Origin: Campylobacter sp. MIT 12-8780
Lineage (GTDB): Bacteria > Campylobacterota > Campylobacteria > Campylobacterales > Campylobacteraceae
Assembly (NCBI RefSeq): GCF_006864535.1
Contig: NZ_QHLL01000007.1
Coordinates: 1 to 64,000 of the forward strand
Direction of reading: 5' to 3'
Length of the DNA stretch: 64,000 nucleotides
Numbering within the stretch: position 1 is the stretch's first letter; each line of letters begins with the position of its first letter. Below the pieces are notes generated by a model that did no database searches, was not told the DNA's origin, and saw only the letters and a list, made by a program, of their open reading frames with translations. Below are positions 55,129 through 63,945 of this stretch, one piece after another. Position numbers and translations under genes: made by a program.

Positions 55129-55973
55129 AAATCCCCTCCTATCAATGTCCCTAAACCATCATCTGTAAAAATTTCAAGCAAAAGGCTGTGTTTAACGCGT
55201 CCGTCCAAGATATGCACTCTTTTTACGCCATTTTCAAGGGCATCAACGCAAGAATTAAGCTTTACAAGCATACCGCCTTGTGTGTGCTTGATAAGCTCTT
55301 TTGCTTCTTTGATCCCTATCCTTGAGATGAGTGAGTTTTTATCCTCGTAGTTTTTATAAAGTCCCTCGACATCGCTTAAAAACACAAGTTTTTCAGCCCT
55401 TAAAGCCTTTGCAACCTCGCACGCTACATCATCAGCATTGATATTAAAACTTTCGTAGTTTTCATTCATACCAATAGGAGCGATGATAGGCAAAAAGTCC
55501 TTTTCTAGCAAGTCTTTAAGCACACTTTGGCGCACGCTTTTGATACGCCCTACAAAGCCCAAACTTTCATCTTGCTTTTCACAATGCAAAAGCCCGCCAT
55601 CTTTGCCACAAATTCCAAGCGCTTTCACGCCTTGACATTCAAGGTTTTGCACTAAGGTTTTATTGATCTTAAAAAGCACCATTTCAGCCACTTCTACAGC
55701 TTCTTTTGAGCTTATTCTAAGCCCGTTTTTAAATTCGCTTTTGACATTGAGTTTTTCGCACATTGAAGTGATTTCTTTACCACCACCATGCACGATAACA
55801 GGCTTTAAGCCGACAAGCTTTAAAAGGGCTATGTCTTGCATAACGCTGATTTTAAGGGCTTCATTTTCCATAGCCGATCCGCCGTATTTAATCACTATGA
55901 TTTTAGAATTAAACTTGCGTATATATGGCAAAGCTTCAATGAGCGTATTTGCTTTTTCAAGATAAGTTTTCAT
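55125..55973 (-). CDS. argB: Acetylglutamate kinase
   Basis: Second step of arginine synthesis. About 282 residues. It has the IVIKYGGSAM phosphate loop near the start, VHGGGKEI for substrate and NINADDVACEVAKAL. The start at 55973 fits the family N terminus (MKTYLEKANTLIEALPYI); an earlier ATG at 55997 is in frame but adds a basic octapeptide with no better ribosome site. Confidence 0.95.
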   Translation of the reverse strand: MKTYLEKANTLIEALPYIRKFNSKIIVIKYGGSAMENEALKISVMQDIALLKLVGLKPVIVHGGGKEITSMCEKLNVKSEFKNGLRISSKEAVEVAEMVLFKINKTLVQNLECQGVKALGICGKDGGLLHCEKQDESLGFVGRIKSVRQSVLKDLLEKDFLPIIAPIGMNENYESFNINADDVACEVAKALRAEKLVFLSDVEGLYKNYEDKNSLISRIGIKEAKELIKHTQGGMLVKLNSCVDALENGVKRVHILDGRVKHSLLLEIFTDDGLGTLIGGDL

Positions 55974-56080
55974 CGCTTTTTCTCGCTTTTTATACAAAAA
56001 TTTTCTTAAAATTGTAGTATCTTTTTGCTTTATTTTTAATGTGTTTTATATAAATTTATAAGTTTTTAAATCAAAAAAAT

Positions 56081-56086
56081 TATAAT
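56081..56086 (+). promoter_or_regulatory. Candidate -10 box for the 21-aa membrane peptide gene
   Basis: TATAAT 20 bases before the ATG of the short gene at 56107, followed by AAAAAAGGA as ribosome site. Confidence 0.5.
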
Positions 56087-56106
56087 TACTCAAAAAAGGA
56101 TACCTA

Positions 56107-56172
56107 ATGATATACTATCTTACCGCTTTTTGCATGGGGCTTGCTATCGCGTTTTTATTTATATTTTCATAA
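56107..56172 (+). CDS. 21-aa membrane peptide
   Basis: A very short reading frame starting MIYYLTAFCMG and ending in IFS. Almost the whole peptide is hydrophobic and could form one membrane helix. It has its own -10 box, an AAAGGA ribosome site 7-8 bases upstream and a stop 17 bases before the next promoter. No family is recognised; it resembles respiratory mini-subunits such as CydX only in size and a loose MxYxL...G..LA pattern. Confidence 0.5.
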   Translation: MIYYLTAFCMGLAIAFLFIFS

Positions 56173-56188
56173 AAAAAGATTTTTATGC

Positions 56189-56194
56189 TATAAT
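56189..56194 (+). promoter_or_regulatory. Candidate -10 box for the lipoprotein cluster
   Basis: TATAAT preceded by TGC (extended -10), 31 bases before the TTG start at 56226. Confidence 0.55.
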
Positions 56195-56225
56195 GCTGAT
56201 TTTTTATCGATTAAAAGGATATGCT

Positions 56226-57584
56226 TTGCGTTTGATACTTTTTGTTTTACCGGCTCTTTTGCTTATTTTCAGTGCTTGTGCAAACCACGCAGCAGATAAT
56301 CAATTTTACGAAAAAGCTTTAAGCGATCATTTTTGTTCTGAAAGCTTCTTTAAAGCAGAACAAAAGCGAATGGATAGCAACAAAGATATCATTTACACAG
56401 GCTTAAACGCAGGAGCCATCGCAAGAAATTGTCAAGATTTTAATACCAGCAATGATTTCTTAGATAAAGCTGAAGAGGCTTATAAATACGATGTAGATTT
56501 AGAAGGACTTGGATCAAAAGGTGCAAGGCTTGTTGGATCAGCCCTTGTAAATGAAGCTGTGTTTGATTATCAAGGCACGCTTTATGAAAGGATAATGGTT
56601 AATGTCTATAAGGGCTTAAATTTTATGAGTTTAAACGACTTTGAAAACGCAAGAGTTGAATTTAACAGGGCTTTAATGCGTCAAGACAAGGCAAAAGAGT
56701 ACTTTGCAAGCCAAATCGCAGCCAGTAGAGCCGAATTTGAAGAAGCCAAAAAAACACAAAATTTTGATGAAAATATGCAGCAAAACTATGAAAATGTGCT
56801 CTCACAATACGATCACCTCCTCAAAGACTTTGATACAAGTAAAAACTTTATCAACCCTTATGCTACCTACACCGCAGCCTTATTTTTCTTTTTAGATAAA
56901 GATTATACAAGGGCGGTTGATTTGCTTAAAGAAGTGGCGGTGATTAACTCAAGAAGTGCCGAGTTTAAAAAAGAATTTAGAGTGTTTAACCAATACGCTT
57001 CCTCAACAAACCCACAAAGACTTCAAAAATACATCTTTGTTGTGTATGAAAGTGGCTTTGGAGCTGGGCTTGATGAGCTTAGCTTTACGCTACCTTTTAT
57101 CTTTGATGATAATCTCATCACAAGTTCTTTTGCGCTACCAACCTTGAAAAAAAGGGAAAATTCCTTTAGCTATCTGCTTGCAAATGAGACTAAAACTTCA
57201 CAATTTGTCAGCTTTGATGATGTGATTGCCACTGAGTTTAAAACAGAGCTTGCAAGTAAGATCACTAAAGCTATCAGCTCAACCATACTTAAAACCACGC
57301 TTAATGCTGCAGTGGCTAAAAATGATCCAACAGGAGGCTTACTTAGCATGGCAAGCAGCATAGTTACAGCCTCGACAAGCAGAGCTGATGTGCGTTTTTG
57401 GAATGCTTTACCTAAATTTGCAAGCGTAGCAATGATAGAAAATAATGGCGAACTTGTCATAAAAAGCGATGATGGCAGGATTCTTTACACAAACAATGAA
57501 ATCAACAAAGATAAAAACGCTATGCTTGTGATAAGATCGTATTTAAGATACTTACCAAATGCGTTTTATCTAATCCAACCTTAA
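56226..57584 (+). CDS. COG3014-type lipoprotein
   Basis: About 452 residues. The TTG start at 56226 is chosen because AAAAGGA lies 6 bases upstream and it gives a clean lipoprotein signal (hydrophobic stretch ending LLIFSAC). A longer frame opening at 56130 would precede the promoter. The body has TPR-like helical sequence (about 100-270) and a C-terminal Ala/Ser-rich part. The family accompanies YcfL and LpoB genes in many proteobacteria; function unestablished. Confidence 0.75.
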   Translation: MRLILFVLPALLLIFSACANHAADNQFYEKALSDHFCSESFFKAEQKRMDSNKDIIYTGLNAGAIARNCQDFNTSNDFLDKAEEAYKYDVDLEGLGSKGARLVGSALVNEAVFDYQGTLYERIMVNVYKGLNFMSLNDFENARVEFNRALMRQDKAKEYFASQIAASRAEFEEAKKTQNFDENMQQNYENVLSQYDHLLKDFDTSKNFINPYATYTAALFFFLDKDYTRAVDLLKEVAVINSRSAEFKKEFRVFNQYASSTNPQRLQKYIFVVYESGFGAGLDELSFTLPFIFDDNLITSSFALPTLKKRENSFSYLLANETKTSQFVSFDDVIATEFKTELASKITKAISSTILKTTLNAAVAKNDPTGGLLSMASSIVTASTSRADVRFWNALPKFASVAMIENNGELVIKSDDGRILYTNNEINKDKNAMLVIRSYLRYLPNAFYLIQP

Positions 57585-57594
57585 AGGAGAAAAA

Positions 57595-57978
57595 ATGAGG
57601 AAAAATTTACTTATCTTAAGCCTTGCAAGTCTTGCTTTTGTCTTTCTTGCTTGCTCAAGTAAAGAACCAAACGCTTTAGAAAAAAGGGTGCAAAAGCACA
57701 TTAGCTTTCAAGGCGTAGAAAAGCAAATCGTAAAAGAATTTAACTATAAAACCAATAGCAACGGCTTGCTTGAATTTGAACTTGTGCTTTTAAGTGAAGA
57801 TGAGCTTAAACTCAGCTATCAAATTTCGTGGAAAGATGAAGACGGCTTTACACTTAAGACTTATCAAGATGGTGTGTTTAAAGACATTACGCTCAAAGAA
57901 AATCAAGAGTTTTTGATCCAAAGAGTAGCAAGCGATAAAGACGCTAGCGATTTTAGGATCATTTTAAGTGAAAAATAA
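57595..57978 (+). CDS. YcfL-like (DUF1425) lipoprotein
   Basis: A 127-residue lipoprotein: lipobox LACS with cysteine at about residue 20, then a small beta-sandwich domain with YQISWKDEDGFTL, which matches YcfL. In E. coli ycfL is next to lpoB, the same order as here. AGGAG lies before the start. Confidence 0.8.
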   Translation: MRKNLLILSLASLAFVFLACSSKEPNALEKRVQKHISFQGVEKQIVKEFNYKTNSNGLLEFELVLLSEDELKLSYQISWKDEDGFTLKTYQDGVFKDITLKENQEFLIQRVASDKDASDFRIILSEK

Positions 57979-57996
57979 ATTCAAAAAGGAGAAACA

Positions 57997-58623
57997 ATGA
58001 AAAAAATTCAAACACTAGCTCTAAGCGTTATGCTTGGCGCACTACTCACAGCGTGCGGCACTAAGCCTGTTTATACTGATGGCAAAAGCGGACAAGTCAA
58101 ACAAGGCGATGCGCTGACTTTAGGACTTGATAGAGAAGATTTTGAAAATGCTGCTGATGTGATGATACAAAGCATGCTTAAAGATCCAGCTTTTGCAAAT
58201 ATCGCCCCAGGACAAAGAAAGGTTATCGCTATAGGACGCATAGTCAATGACACACCTCAAAGGATTGACACAGATAAGCTCATCTCAAAGATCACTATCG
58301 CTCTTAGAAAATCAGGTAAATTTGTGCTTACTACAGCTGTAGCAGCTGGTGGGGCAAGAGATAGTATGAGCCATGATGTAAGAGAGTTAAGAGATAATGA
58401 TGAGTTTAATCAAGGCACTATCGCTAAAAAAGGCACTCTTGTTGCACCGGATTTTTCACTAGCTGGCAAGATCAGACAAGATACTGTTAAGCTAAGAAAT
58501 GGCGATATTCAAGCTGAATACTTCTTCTTGCTTAGCGTAACTGATCTTAACAGCGGTTTGGCGTATTGGGAAGATGAACAAACTATCTCAAAAGCAGGCG
58601 ATAAAAAGTCTGTAACTTGGTAA
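57997..58623 (+). CDS. LpoB-like penicillin-binding-protein activator lipoprotein
   Basis: A 208-residue lipoprotein with lipobox LTAC. The LpoB-type domain has VIAIGRIVNDTPQRIDTDKLISKI and FVLTTAVAAGG. LpoB of E. coli crosses the periplasm to stimulate PBP1B; whether this homologue does so in Campylobacter is not known. It is third in the four-gene cluster. Confidence 0.8.
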   Translation: MKKIQTLALSVMLGALLTACGTKPVYTDGKSGQVKQGDALTLGLDREDFENAADVMIQSMLKDPAFANIAPGQRKVIAIGRIVNDTPQRIDTDKLISKITIALRKSGKFVLTTAVAAGGARDSMSHDVRELRDNDEFNQGTIAKKGTLVAPDFSLAGKIRQDTVKLRNGDIQAEYFFLLSVTDLNSGLAYWEDEQTISKAGDKKSVTW

Positions 58624-58630
58624 GGCTTTT

Positions 58631-59803
58631 GTGATGAAAAGGTTTTTTTTATTCGTTTTATGCACCTTTAGCTTTGTTTTAGCCCAACCAAACGAGCAAG
58701 CAGTAGAATCAAATTCTACTGCGACAAATTTTAGCCCAGATACTGCCACTTCTGTTGTAAGCAAAGAAGGCACTTTTATCAAAGTTTCAAGCGGACAAGC
58801 AAGTGCGCCAACTCAAGAAGAAGCTTTAAGGCTTGCTATTATCGATGCAGTAATGAAACTTAAGGGCTTTAATACAGCAAATTTCAAACAACAAATCCGC
58901 ACACAAAACTTTTCAAATTTCAATCTTTTTCAGCCTCAAGTCTTCACAAGCTCAACTTTTAAAGCCACAAAAGGCTATATAGACAGCTATGAGCTTACTA
59001 AAGTGGCTTTAGAGCCAAATGGAAGGTATTTTGTGAGCGTTAATGTCTTTAAGACACTTTTTTCACGCAATGAAAAGCCAAATTTGGTGATTTTTAATGC
59101 TTCAAGATTTAAGGCTTTGGGCGAAAACTTAGGACAAAAACTTGTTAATGATTTCACAAAAAGCAAGAAATTTAATGTCTTAGATAGAAAAAACGAAGCC
59201 TATTATAAGGCTGAAAAAGCTGTGATTGAGAGTGAAGATGGCTCAAGTGAAGATATTTTCAAGCTTGGCAATGTCATGGGAAGTGATTATATGCTGATTT
59301 TTAACCTAAGAGATATTAGCGCAAGTTCGAGTAAAAGCTCAAAGCTCACCACTCAATCAAATACGCTTAAAGGCGATGTGGCAGTGGATTATCGCTTGAT
59401 CTTATTTGCTACAAAAGAGATTAAGCTTGCAAATACCATTACTTTGCAACTTAGCCTTAAAGATGAGAGTGTTAAAACAAATGAAGAAGCTTTAACAAAA
59501 ATAGCAAATGCTCTTTCAAAAGACATTTTAAATGAACTTTATCCAGCTTATATCACGCTTGCAAATGAAGGTGAAGTAAGCTTTGAAGAAGAGCTTGAGC
59601 TAAACGCAGTGTATGAGTGTATAAACAAAAGCAATGGCACAAGCTCAAAGGTGCAAATCACAAGTGCTAATAAAAACAGCTCAAAAGGCAAGGTTTTACA
59701 AGGCACAGCAAGCTTTAATGATACTTGCACGCTTTCAAGCGAACAAGGCAGAGAAGCTACTTACAAACTTGGCACAAATGGCGGTGTGAATTTAGGCTTT
59801 TAA
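58631..59803 (+). CDS. CsgG-like secreted envelope protein
   Basis: A 390-residue protein with a signal peptide of about 18 residues but no lipobox cysteine. The N-terminal domain has SAPTQEEALRLAIIDAVMKLKG (FlgT/LPP20-like), followed by a CsgG/TolB-N-like fold around LGENLGQKLVNDFTKSKKFNVLDRK and VMGSDYMLIFNLRDI. C-terminal cysteines (about 331 and 371) could pair. It follows the LpoB-like gene by 7 bases and is last in the operon. Confidence 0.65.
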   Translation: MMKRFFLFVLCTFSFVLAQPNEQAVESNSTATNFSPDTATSVVSKEGTFIKVSSGQASAPTQEEALRLAIIDAVMKLKGFNTANFKQQIRTQNFSNFNLFQPQVFTSSTFKATKGYIDSYELTKVALEPNGRYFVSVNVFKTLFSRNEKPNLVIFNASRFKALGENLGQKLVNDFTKSKKFNVLDRKNEAYYKAEKAVIESEDGSSEDIFKLGNVMGSDYMLIFNLRDISASSSKSSKLTTQSNTLKGDVAVDYRLILFATKEIKLANTITLQLSLKDESVKTNEEALTKIANALSKDILNELYPAYITLANEGEVSFEEELELNAVYECINKSNGTSSKVQITSANKNSSKGKVLQGTASFNDTCTLSSEQGREATYKLGTNGGVNLGF

Positions 59804-59815
59804 GCTCACAAAACA

Positions 59816-59862
59816 AAAATAGACAAAAAGACAGCTAGTCCCTTTGTCTATTTTGATCTTTT
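59816..59862 (+). terminator. Terminator after the lipoprotein cluster
   Basis: A 12-bp perfect stem (AAAATAGACAAA/TTTGTCTATTTT, 59816-59827 and 59843-59854), then GATC and a run of eight T. The convergent dedA gene ends just beyond. Confidence 0.85.
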
Positions 59863-59866
59863 TTTT

Positions 59867-60472
59867 CTACTTTTCATTCTTAGCTTTTTTTCGTATATAG
59901 ATATAAAGCACGCTTGCAATAGCAATGAGGATAAAGATAATGATAAGAATTTGGTGCAAATACTCAGCGATAAGCTCTTCATTTTGCCCTAAAAAATATC
60001 CAAGCAAGACTAAGATACTAACCCACAAAAAACTCCCCAAGCCTGTAAAAAAGATAAATCTTTTTAGGTTCATTTTCGCTAAGCCAGCTGGCATAGAGAT
60101 ATATTGACGAATGCCCGGTATCAAGCGACACACAAAGGTTGAAAACTCGCCATGTTTATTAAAAAATGCCTCAAATTTAGCAAATTTAACTTCATTGATC
60201 CCTATATATCTACCCCATTTTAGCACAAAGGCTCGCCCAAAGAAAAAGCAAAGATAGTAATTAATCAAAGCCCCTAAAATAGAGCCTAAAACCCCACACG
60301 CTATACACGCGTATATATTAAACTCGCCCTTATGAGCCAAATATCCAGCCGGAATCATCACAACCTCGCTAGGAAAAGGGATAAAACAGCTTTCTAAAGT
60401 CATTAAAAGCACTATGCCAAGATAGCCAAGCTCGCTTGCAGTGCGAAGTATAAAGTCTATAAGTTCTTGCAT
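59867..60472 (-). CDS. DedA family membrane protein
   Basis: A 201-residue inner-membrane protein with about five helices. FPSEVVMIPAGYLA and CRLIPGIRQYISMPAGLAKM, with the G-x-x-x-R-x-x-P-x-x-R core, are the DedA signature. Members flip undecaprenyl phosphate or phospholipids. It lies downstream of the small periplasmic protein gene but beyond a strong terminator. Confidence 0.92.
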   Translation of the reverse strand: MQELIDFILRTASELGYLGIVLLMTLESCFIPFPSEVVMIPAGYLAHKGEFNIYACIACGVLGSILGALINYYLCFFFGRAFVLKWGRYIGINEVKFAKFEAFFNKHGEFSTFVCRLIPGIRQYISMPAGLAKMNLKRFIFFTGLGSFLWVSILVLLGYFLGQNEELIAEYLHQILIIIFILIAIASVLYIYIRKKAKNEK

Positions 60473-60501
60473 GAGTTCATTTCAAAAAAGAATTAAAAAG
60501 C

Positions 60502-60524
60502 AAAAGCCCAAAAAATGGGCTTTT
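60502..60524 (-). terminator. Terminator of the yebC-ppi-omp block
   Basis: A 9-bp stem (AAAAGCCCA/TGGGCTTTT) with a 5-base loop, followed on the minus strand by a T-rich tail. It lies 14 bases past the stop of the 78-aa periplasmic protein gene. Confidence 0.85.
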
Positions 60525-60537
60525 TGAAAGGCTAGGT

Positions 60538-60774
60538 TTATTTACCAGCAAATGAAGCTTGATTTGGATTATCAGCAGCTCCAGCTAAAAGGCATTCTCT
60601 AAGCGCATCAGCATCGGCTGGGTTGCTGACTTTGTTTTTTACCCAACGCTCGATTTGTGCCATAGTTTTTGAAGCTGGATTTGGAGCTTGATACTGCTTT
60701 GAAAGCGCTGCACAATCAGCTGCTAAACTTAAACTTGGTAAAGCAAAAAGTGCTATTAATAAAACTTTTTTCAT
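60538..60774 (-). CDS. Small periplasmic protein
   Basis: A 78-residue secreted protein. Signal peptide of about 18 residues ending LSLAAD, then a short helical mature part with two cysteines (C21 and about C61) that could form a disulfide. Not recognised as a characterised family, but the same neighbour order (dedA, small periplasmic protein, Omp50-like porin, cyclophilin, yebC) occurs in C. jejuni as I recall it. It lies 12 bases after the barrel gene and is likely co-transcribed. Confidence 0.75.
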   Translation of the reverse strand: MKKVLLIALFALPSLSLAADCAALSKQYQAPNPASKTMAQIERWVKNKVSNPADADALRECLLAGAADNPNQASFAGK

Positions 60775-60786
60775 CTTTACTCCTTT

Positions 60787-62172
60787 TTAGAATTTCACAT
60801 TATATATAAGCATAATGTTATCTGCTGTGCTATCAGCACCTGCGCTTTTACCTATGTTTTTACCCGGTGCTCCATTTATAGGTAAGCCTCTGTTGCCCCA
60901 AAGATTGTTAATCCTTGTATAGCTTAAGCGGAAGAATTGATTTTTATCCACTTGAGCGATCGCATACACATCAAAAGCATGTCCTCTTGTTTGTCTTATA
61001 TTTAAAGGATCATTAAAGCTTGATCTTGAAAGGGTATACCAAAAACGGCTTCCGTAGAAGTATTCGCCACCAAGTTTGAAGTATTGGTTAAAATCATATC
61101 TTAAACCTACATGTGCAGCATAGGCATTTTTTTCATTGAAAAGTTTTGATGTAGGTACAGAAGGTGCAAGCTCTTTTGCATCACTTCCCTTATAATAACC
61201 CAAAGAGCCAAAATAATTCAAGCCTATATCCCAAAGATTATACGCTTCAAAGTGTAAATTTACGATATCAGAATTTCCCAAATTACGCACGCCACCATAA
61301 GTAGCACCTAGTGGTAAAGAAAAATTATTCAAACGTACATAAGAAAGCATTAAGAGGTTATTACCTACACCAAATTGCTCGAAAGGAAGTCTCATCTCAG
61401 CTGAAGCATACCACAAATCAGAATCTGCCTTTGAAGTCGATCCTGACCAATCCCTAATAGTTCCTTCCTCATCATACTGATACACCTTTCCATACGCTCC
61501 ACGCACTGCAAAAGCAAAATCATTAAGCAAAGCTGGCTTAAAAGTAACCACCGCTGCATCACCTAAAGTATTGATAGCAAGGGCTGGGTAGGTTGATTGG
61601 CGAAGAGCATTGTTTCTAAGGTTGCTTCCTGGACCTTCAGTTCCTGGCTGACGTCCTAAGGTGAAAACTACTTCTTCAGTGGCAAAAAGATCGATATAAG
61701 CACGACTTACATAGATACTTGATCCACTTGTGCGAGTGTTGCGTCCAGCATCTATATCAAGTGGATCGCCTACACTTGCAACATCCATTTGCCCCCAGTT
61801 TTTTGCCATAGATAAGCGACCATAGAATTTAGTATAGTCGTTAATCGCCGCATTCATATTAAGATGCAATTCACTCGCCCATTTGTTGTGAGCTTTGTAT
61901 TTTTGATCGTTAATGTTGTAGGTTGTATCGCCCACGCCCATTGAAAAATCAAGACCAAATTTGATCTTATCCAAACCTGTTTGAAACTCTGTGTCATCGA
62001 GTCTTTCTTCAAGCTCACTAATCCTTGTTTCAAGTCTTTGCATAGCTGTTGGCTGAGGAGCCGGCGCAACTCTTTGAGGCGGAGTTTGTCTAGGAGCATT
62101 TTGCCTTGGGGCTGCATAAAGCGAAGAGCCAAGCAAGGCAAGAGCTAAAACTACTGAAAATTTTGATTTCAT
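60787..62172 (-). CDS. Omp50-like outer-membrane beta-barrel protein (DUF3373)
   Basis: A 461-residue outer-membrane protein: signal peptide of about 20 residues, a Pro/Gln/Ala-rich linker (21-43), a short coiled coil (RLETRISELEERLDDTE, about 45-61), then a barrel with alternating aromatic strands and a C-terminal IMLIYNVKF. The coiled coil plus barrel suits a trimeric porin. Position beside dedA, ppi and yebC matches the Campylobacter Omp50 locus. An extended TAGAAT -10 lies about 40 bases upstream. Confidence 0.8.
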   Translation of the reverse strand: MKSKFSVVLALALLGSSLYAAPRQNAPRQTPPQRVAPAPQPTAMQRLETRISELEERLDDTEFQTGLDKIKFGLDFSMGVGDTTYNINDQKYKAHNKWASELHLNMNAAINDYTKFYGRLSMAKNWGQMDVASVGDPLDIDAGRNTRTSGSSIYVSRAYIDLFATEEVVFTLGRQPGTEGPGSNLRNNALRQSTYPALAINTLGDAAVVTFKPALLNDFAFAVRGAYGKVYQYDEEGTIRDWSGSTSKADSDLWYASAEMRLPFEQFGVGNNLLMLSYVRLNNFSLPLGATYGGVRNLGNSDIVNLHFEAYNLWDIGLNYFGSLGYYKGSDAKELAPSVPTSKLFNEKNAYAAHVGLRYDFNQYFKLGGEYFYGSRFWYTLSRSSFNDPLNIRQTRGHAFDVYAIAQVDKNQFFRLSYTRINNLWGNRGLPINGAPGKNIGKSAGADSTADNIMLIYNVKF

Positions 62173-62210
62173 GTAAAAATCTCCTTAAAAATTTGAAATT
62201 ATCGCTTGCA

Positions 62211-62216
62211 ATTCTA
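62211..62216 (-). promoter_or_regulatory. Candidate -10 box for Omp50-like gene
   Basis: TAGAAT preceded by TTGC on the minus strand, 38 bases before the ATG; AAGGAG is the ribosome site. Confidence 0.5.
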
Positions 62217-62367
62217 GCAAAATAAAACTTAAAAACTTATATTTTTTAAAAAAATCATACAAAAAGAAGCATTTTGTGAAATTTTGACTTTAAATTCTTA
62301 GTATTTTAAGCTCAAAAAAGTAAAGATGAAAATACAAAAAACTACAAACAAACTGATGAAAGATCAA

Positions 62368-62404
62368 AGCCTTTATATCGTTGTTCTTAAACGATATAAA
62401 GGCT
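62368..62404. terminator. Long hairpin after ppi
   Basis: A 15-bp perfect stem (AGCCTTTATATCGTT and its complement) with a 7-base loop, 13 bases past the cyclophilin stop. On the minus strand it is followed by TTTGATCTTT, so termination is plausible, and it separates ppi from the barrel gene. Confidence 0.65.
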
Positions 62405-62417
62405 ATAAAAATTGAGT

Positions 62418-63089
62418 TTATCTTTTTTTAGCTTTGCTTTTAAGCTTGGTGCGTTGGGTTTGGGCTGGAATTTTTTCAGCTTTTTGTGTTGAGATTTTAT
62501 CTAAGTTTTGCTTACTTTTTAAAGCTTTTTTGATCTGCGTGGTTGTTTTATCATCTTGAGCCTTGGAAGTTTGGGTGTTTTTAGCTTTTGTAGTTGGACT
62601 TTTAGCCTTTTCATCTTTAAAAATCTTTATATCTTCGATAATATCACCTTGTTTAATACTATCAAGCACCTTTAAACTCGCTTCATCATTTAAATCAATC
62701 TGTCCAAACACAGTATGAACGCCGTCTAAATGAGGCTGTGGGCTATGTGTGATGAAAAACTGGCTTCCGCCTGTATCACGTCCTGCATGAGCCATACTGA
62801 GCGTGCCACGAAGGTGCTTGTGCCTTTGATTATCGCACTCGCATTCTATCTCATAACCTGGACCGCCCATGCCATTACCATAAGGACAACCGCCTTGAAT
62901 GACAAAATTTGGGATTACTCTGTGGAATTTCAAACCCTTATAAAAGCCTTCTTGAGCCAAATTTGCAAAATTACACACCGCTTGAGGCGCTTCATCTGCA
63001 AAAAGCTTGAGCTTTATGTCCCCTTTAGAAGTCGTAATTAAAGCGTTTTGATACTCATTTGCCTTGCTTGTATCTATTTTTTTAAGCAT
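62418..63089 (-). CDS. ppi: Cyclophilin-type peptidyl-prolyl isomerase with basic tail
   Basis: A 223-residue cytoplasmic cyclophilin: [31 protein letters not shown] and [10 protein letters not shown] carry the catalytic arginine and hydrophobic pocket. The core ends at about residue 158. The last 65 residues are a Lys/Thr/Gln-rich low-complexity tail, longer than I would expect for the family. It is 13 bases after yebC. Confidence 0.93.
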   Translation of the reverse strand: MLKKIDTSKANEYQNALITTSKGDIKLKLFADEAPQAVCNFANLAQEGFYKGLKFHRVIPNFVIQGGCPYGNGMGGPGYEIECECDNQRHKHLRGTLSMAHAGRDTGGSQFFITHSPQPHLDGVHTVFGQIDLNDEASLKVLDSIKQGDIIEDIKIFKDEKAKSPTTKAKNTQTSKAQDDKTTTQIKKALKSKQNLDKISTQKAEKIPAQTQRTKLKSKAKKR

Positions 63090-63102
63090 TGTTTGTCCTT
63101 TT

Positions 63103-63810
63103 TTAATCTATATTTGTATAAACAGCTTGTACATCATCATCATCTTCAAGCTTGTCAAGCAGTTTTTCTATATCTAAAAGCTGATTTTCATCAAAACTTA
63201 GGGGCGAATTTGGCACATACTCAAGCCCAGCTTTTTTAAGCACTAAACCCTTATTTTCAAGAGTGGTGCTAAGCTCGCCAAAGGCGGTATAATCGCCCAT
63301 GATTAAAAGTTCTTCTTCATTTTGTTCTAAGCTTTCAAGTCCAAAGTCTATAAGTTCTAGCTCAAGTTCTTCTAAATCGCCTTTAAAAGGCTCAAGATGA
63401 AATACTGCCTTTCTTGAAAACATAAAGCTTAAAGAGCCATTTTGTAGAAGTTCTCCGCCATTTTTGCTAAAAATAGCCTTGACATTTGCTACTGTGCGTG
63501 TGGGATTATCACTCATACACTCAACCATAATCAAAGCTCCGTGTGGGGCTTTGCCTTCATAATGGATATTTTTTATATCAGCTCCATCTTTGCCACTGGC
63601 TCGCTTTATGGCTGCGTCGATATTATCTTTTGGCATATTGCTAGCTTTTGCTGTAGCGATGGCTGAGCGAAGCTTGGGATTCATCTCAGGATCTAGCCCA
63701 CCTTCTTTGGCGGCTACTTGAATAGCCTTAGCAAGTTTAGGAAAAAGCTTACTCATCTTATCCCAACGAGCCTCTTTTGAAGCCCTTCTATACTCAAACG
63801 CACGTCCCAT
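63103..63810 (-). CDS. YebC/PmpR family protein
   Basis: A 235-residue cytoplasmic protein beginning [23 protein letters not shown] with the family's central [19 protein letters not shown]. Members act as transcription regulators or, as shown more recently, as ribosome factors that relieve stalling at proline stretches. First in the yebC-ppi pair, with TATACT about 43 bases upstream. Confidence 0.94.
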   Translation of the reverse strand: MGRAFEYRRASKEARWDKMSKLFPKLAKAIQVAAKEGGLDPEMNPKLRSAIATAKASNMPKDNIDAAIKRASGKDGADIKNIHYEGKAPHGALIMVECMSDNPTRTVANVKAIFSKNGGELLQNGSLSFMFSRKAVFHLEPFKGDLEELELELIDFGLESLEQNEEELLIMGDYTAFGELSTTLENKGLVLKKAGLEYVPNSPLSFDENQLLDIEKLLDKLEDDDDVQAVYTNID

Positions 63811-63851
63811 GGCTGTCCTTTTTTCATAAAAATTTGACTTTTTAAAATGAA

Positions 63852-63857
63852 AGTATA
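63852..63857 (-). promoter_or_regulatory. Candidate -10 box for yebC-ppi
   Basis: TATACT on the minus strand, 41 bases before the yebC ATG. Confidence 0.45.
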
Positions 63858-63915
63858 GGATAAAAATGTAAATTTCAAAGCAAGCTTTCTAAGCTTAGAT
63901 AAAAGCTACTTGGGA

Positions 63916-63921
63916 TATACT
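63916..63921 (+). promoter_or_regulatory. Candidate -10 box for the right-edge gene
   Basis: TATACT on the plus strand, 24 bases before the ATG at 63946. Confidence 0.45.
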
Positions 63922-63945
63922 AGCTTTTTTCAAATAGGGGAGAAA

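Noticed and set aside
56130-56225. 32-residue upstream extension of the COG3014 lipoprotein
   Set aside because: It would include the promoter TATAAT at 56189 and destroy the clean lipoprotein signal that begins at the TTG at 56226.
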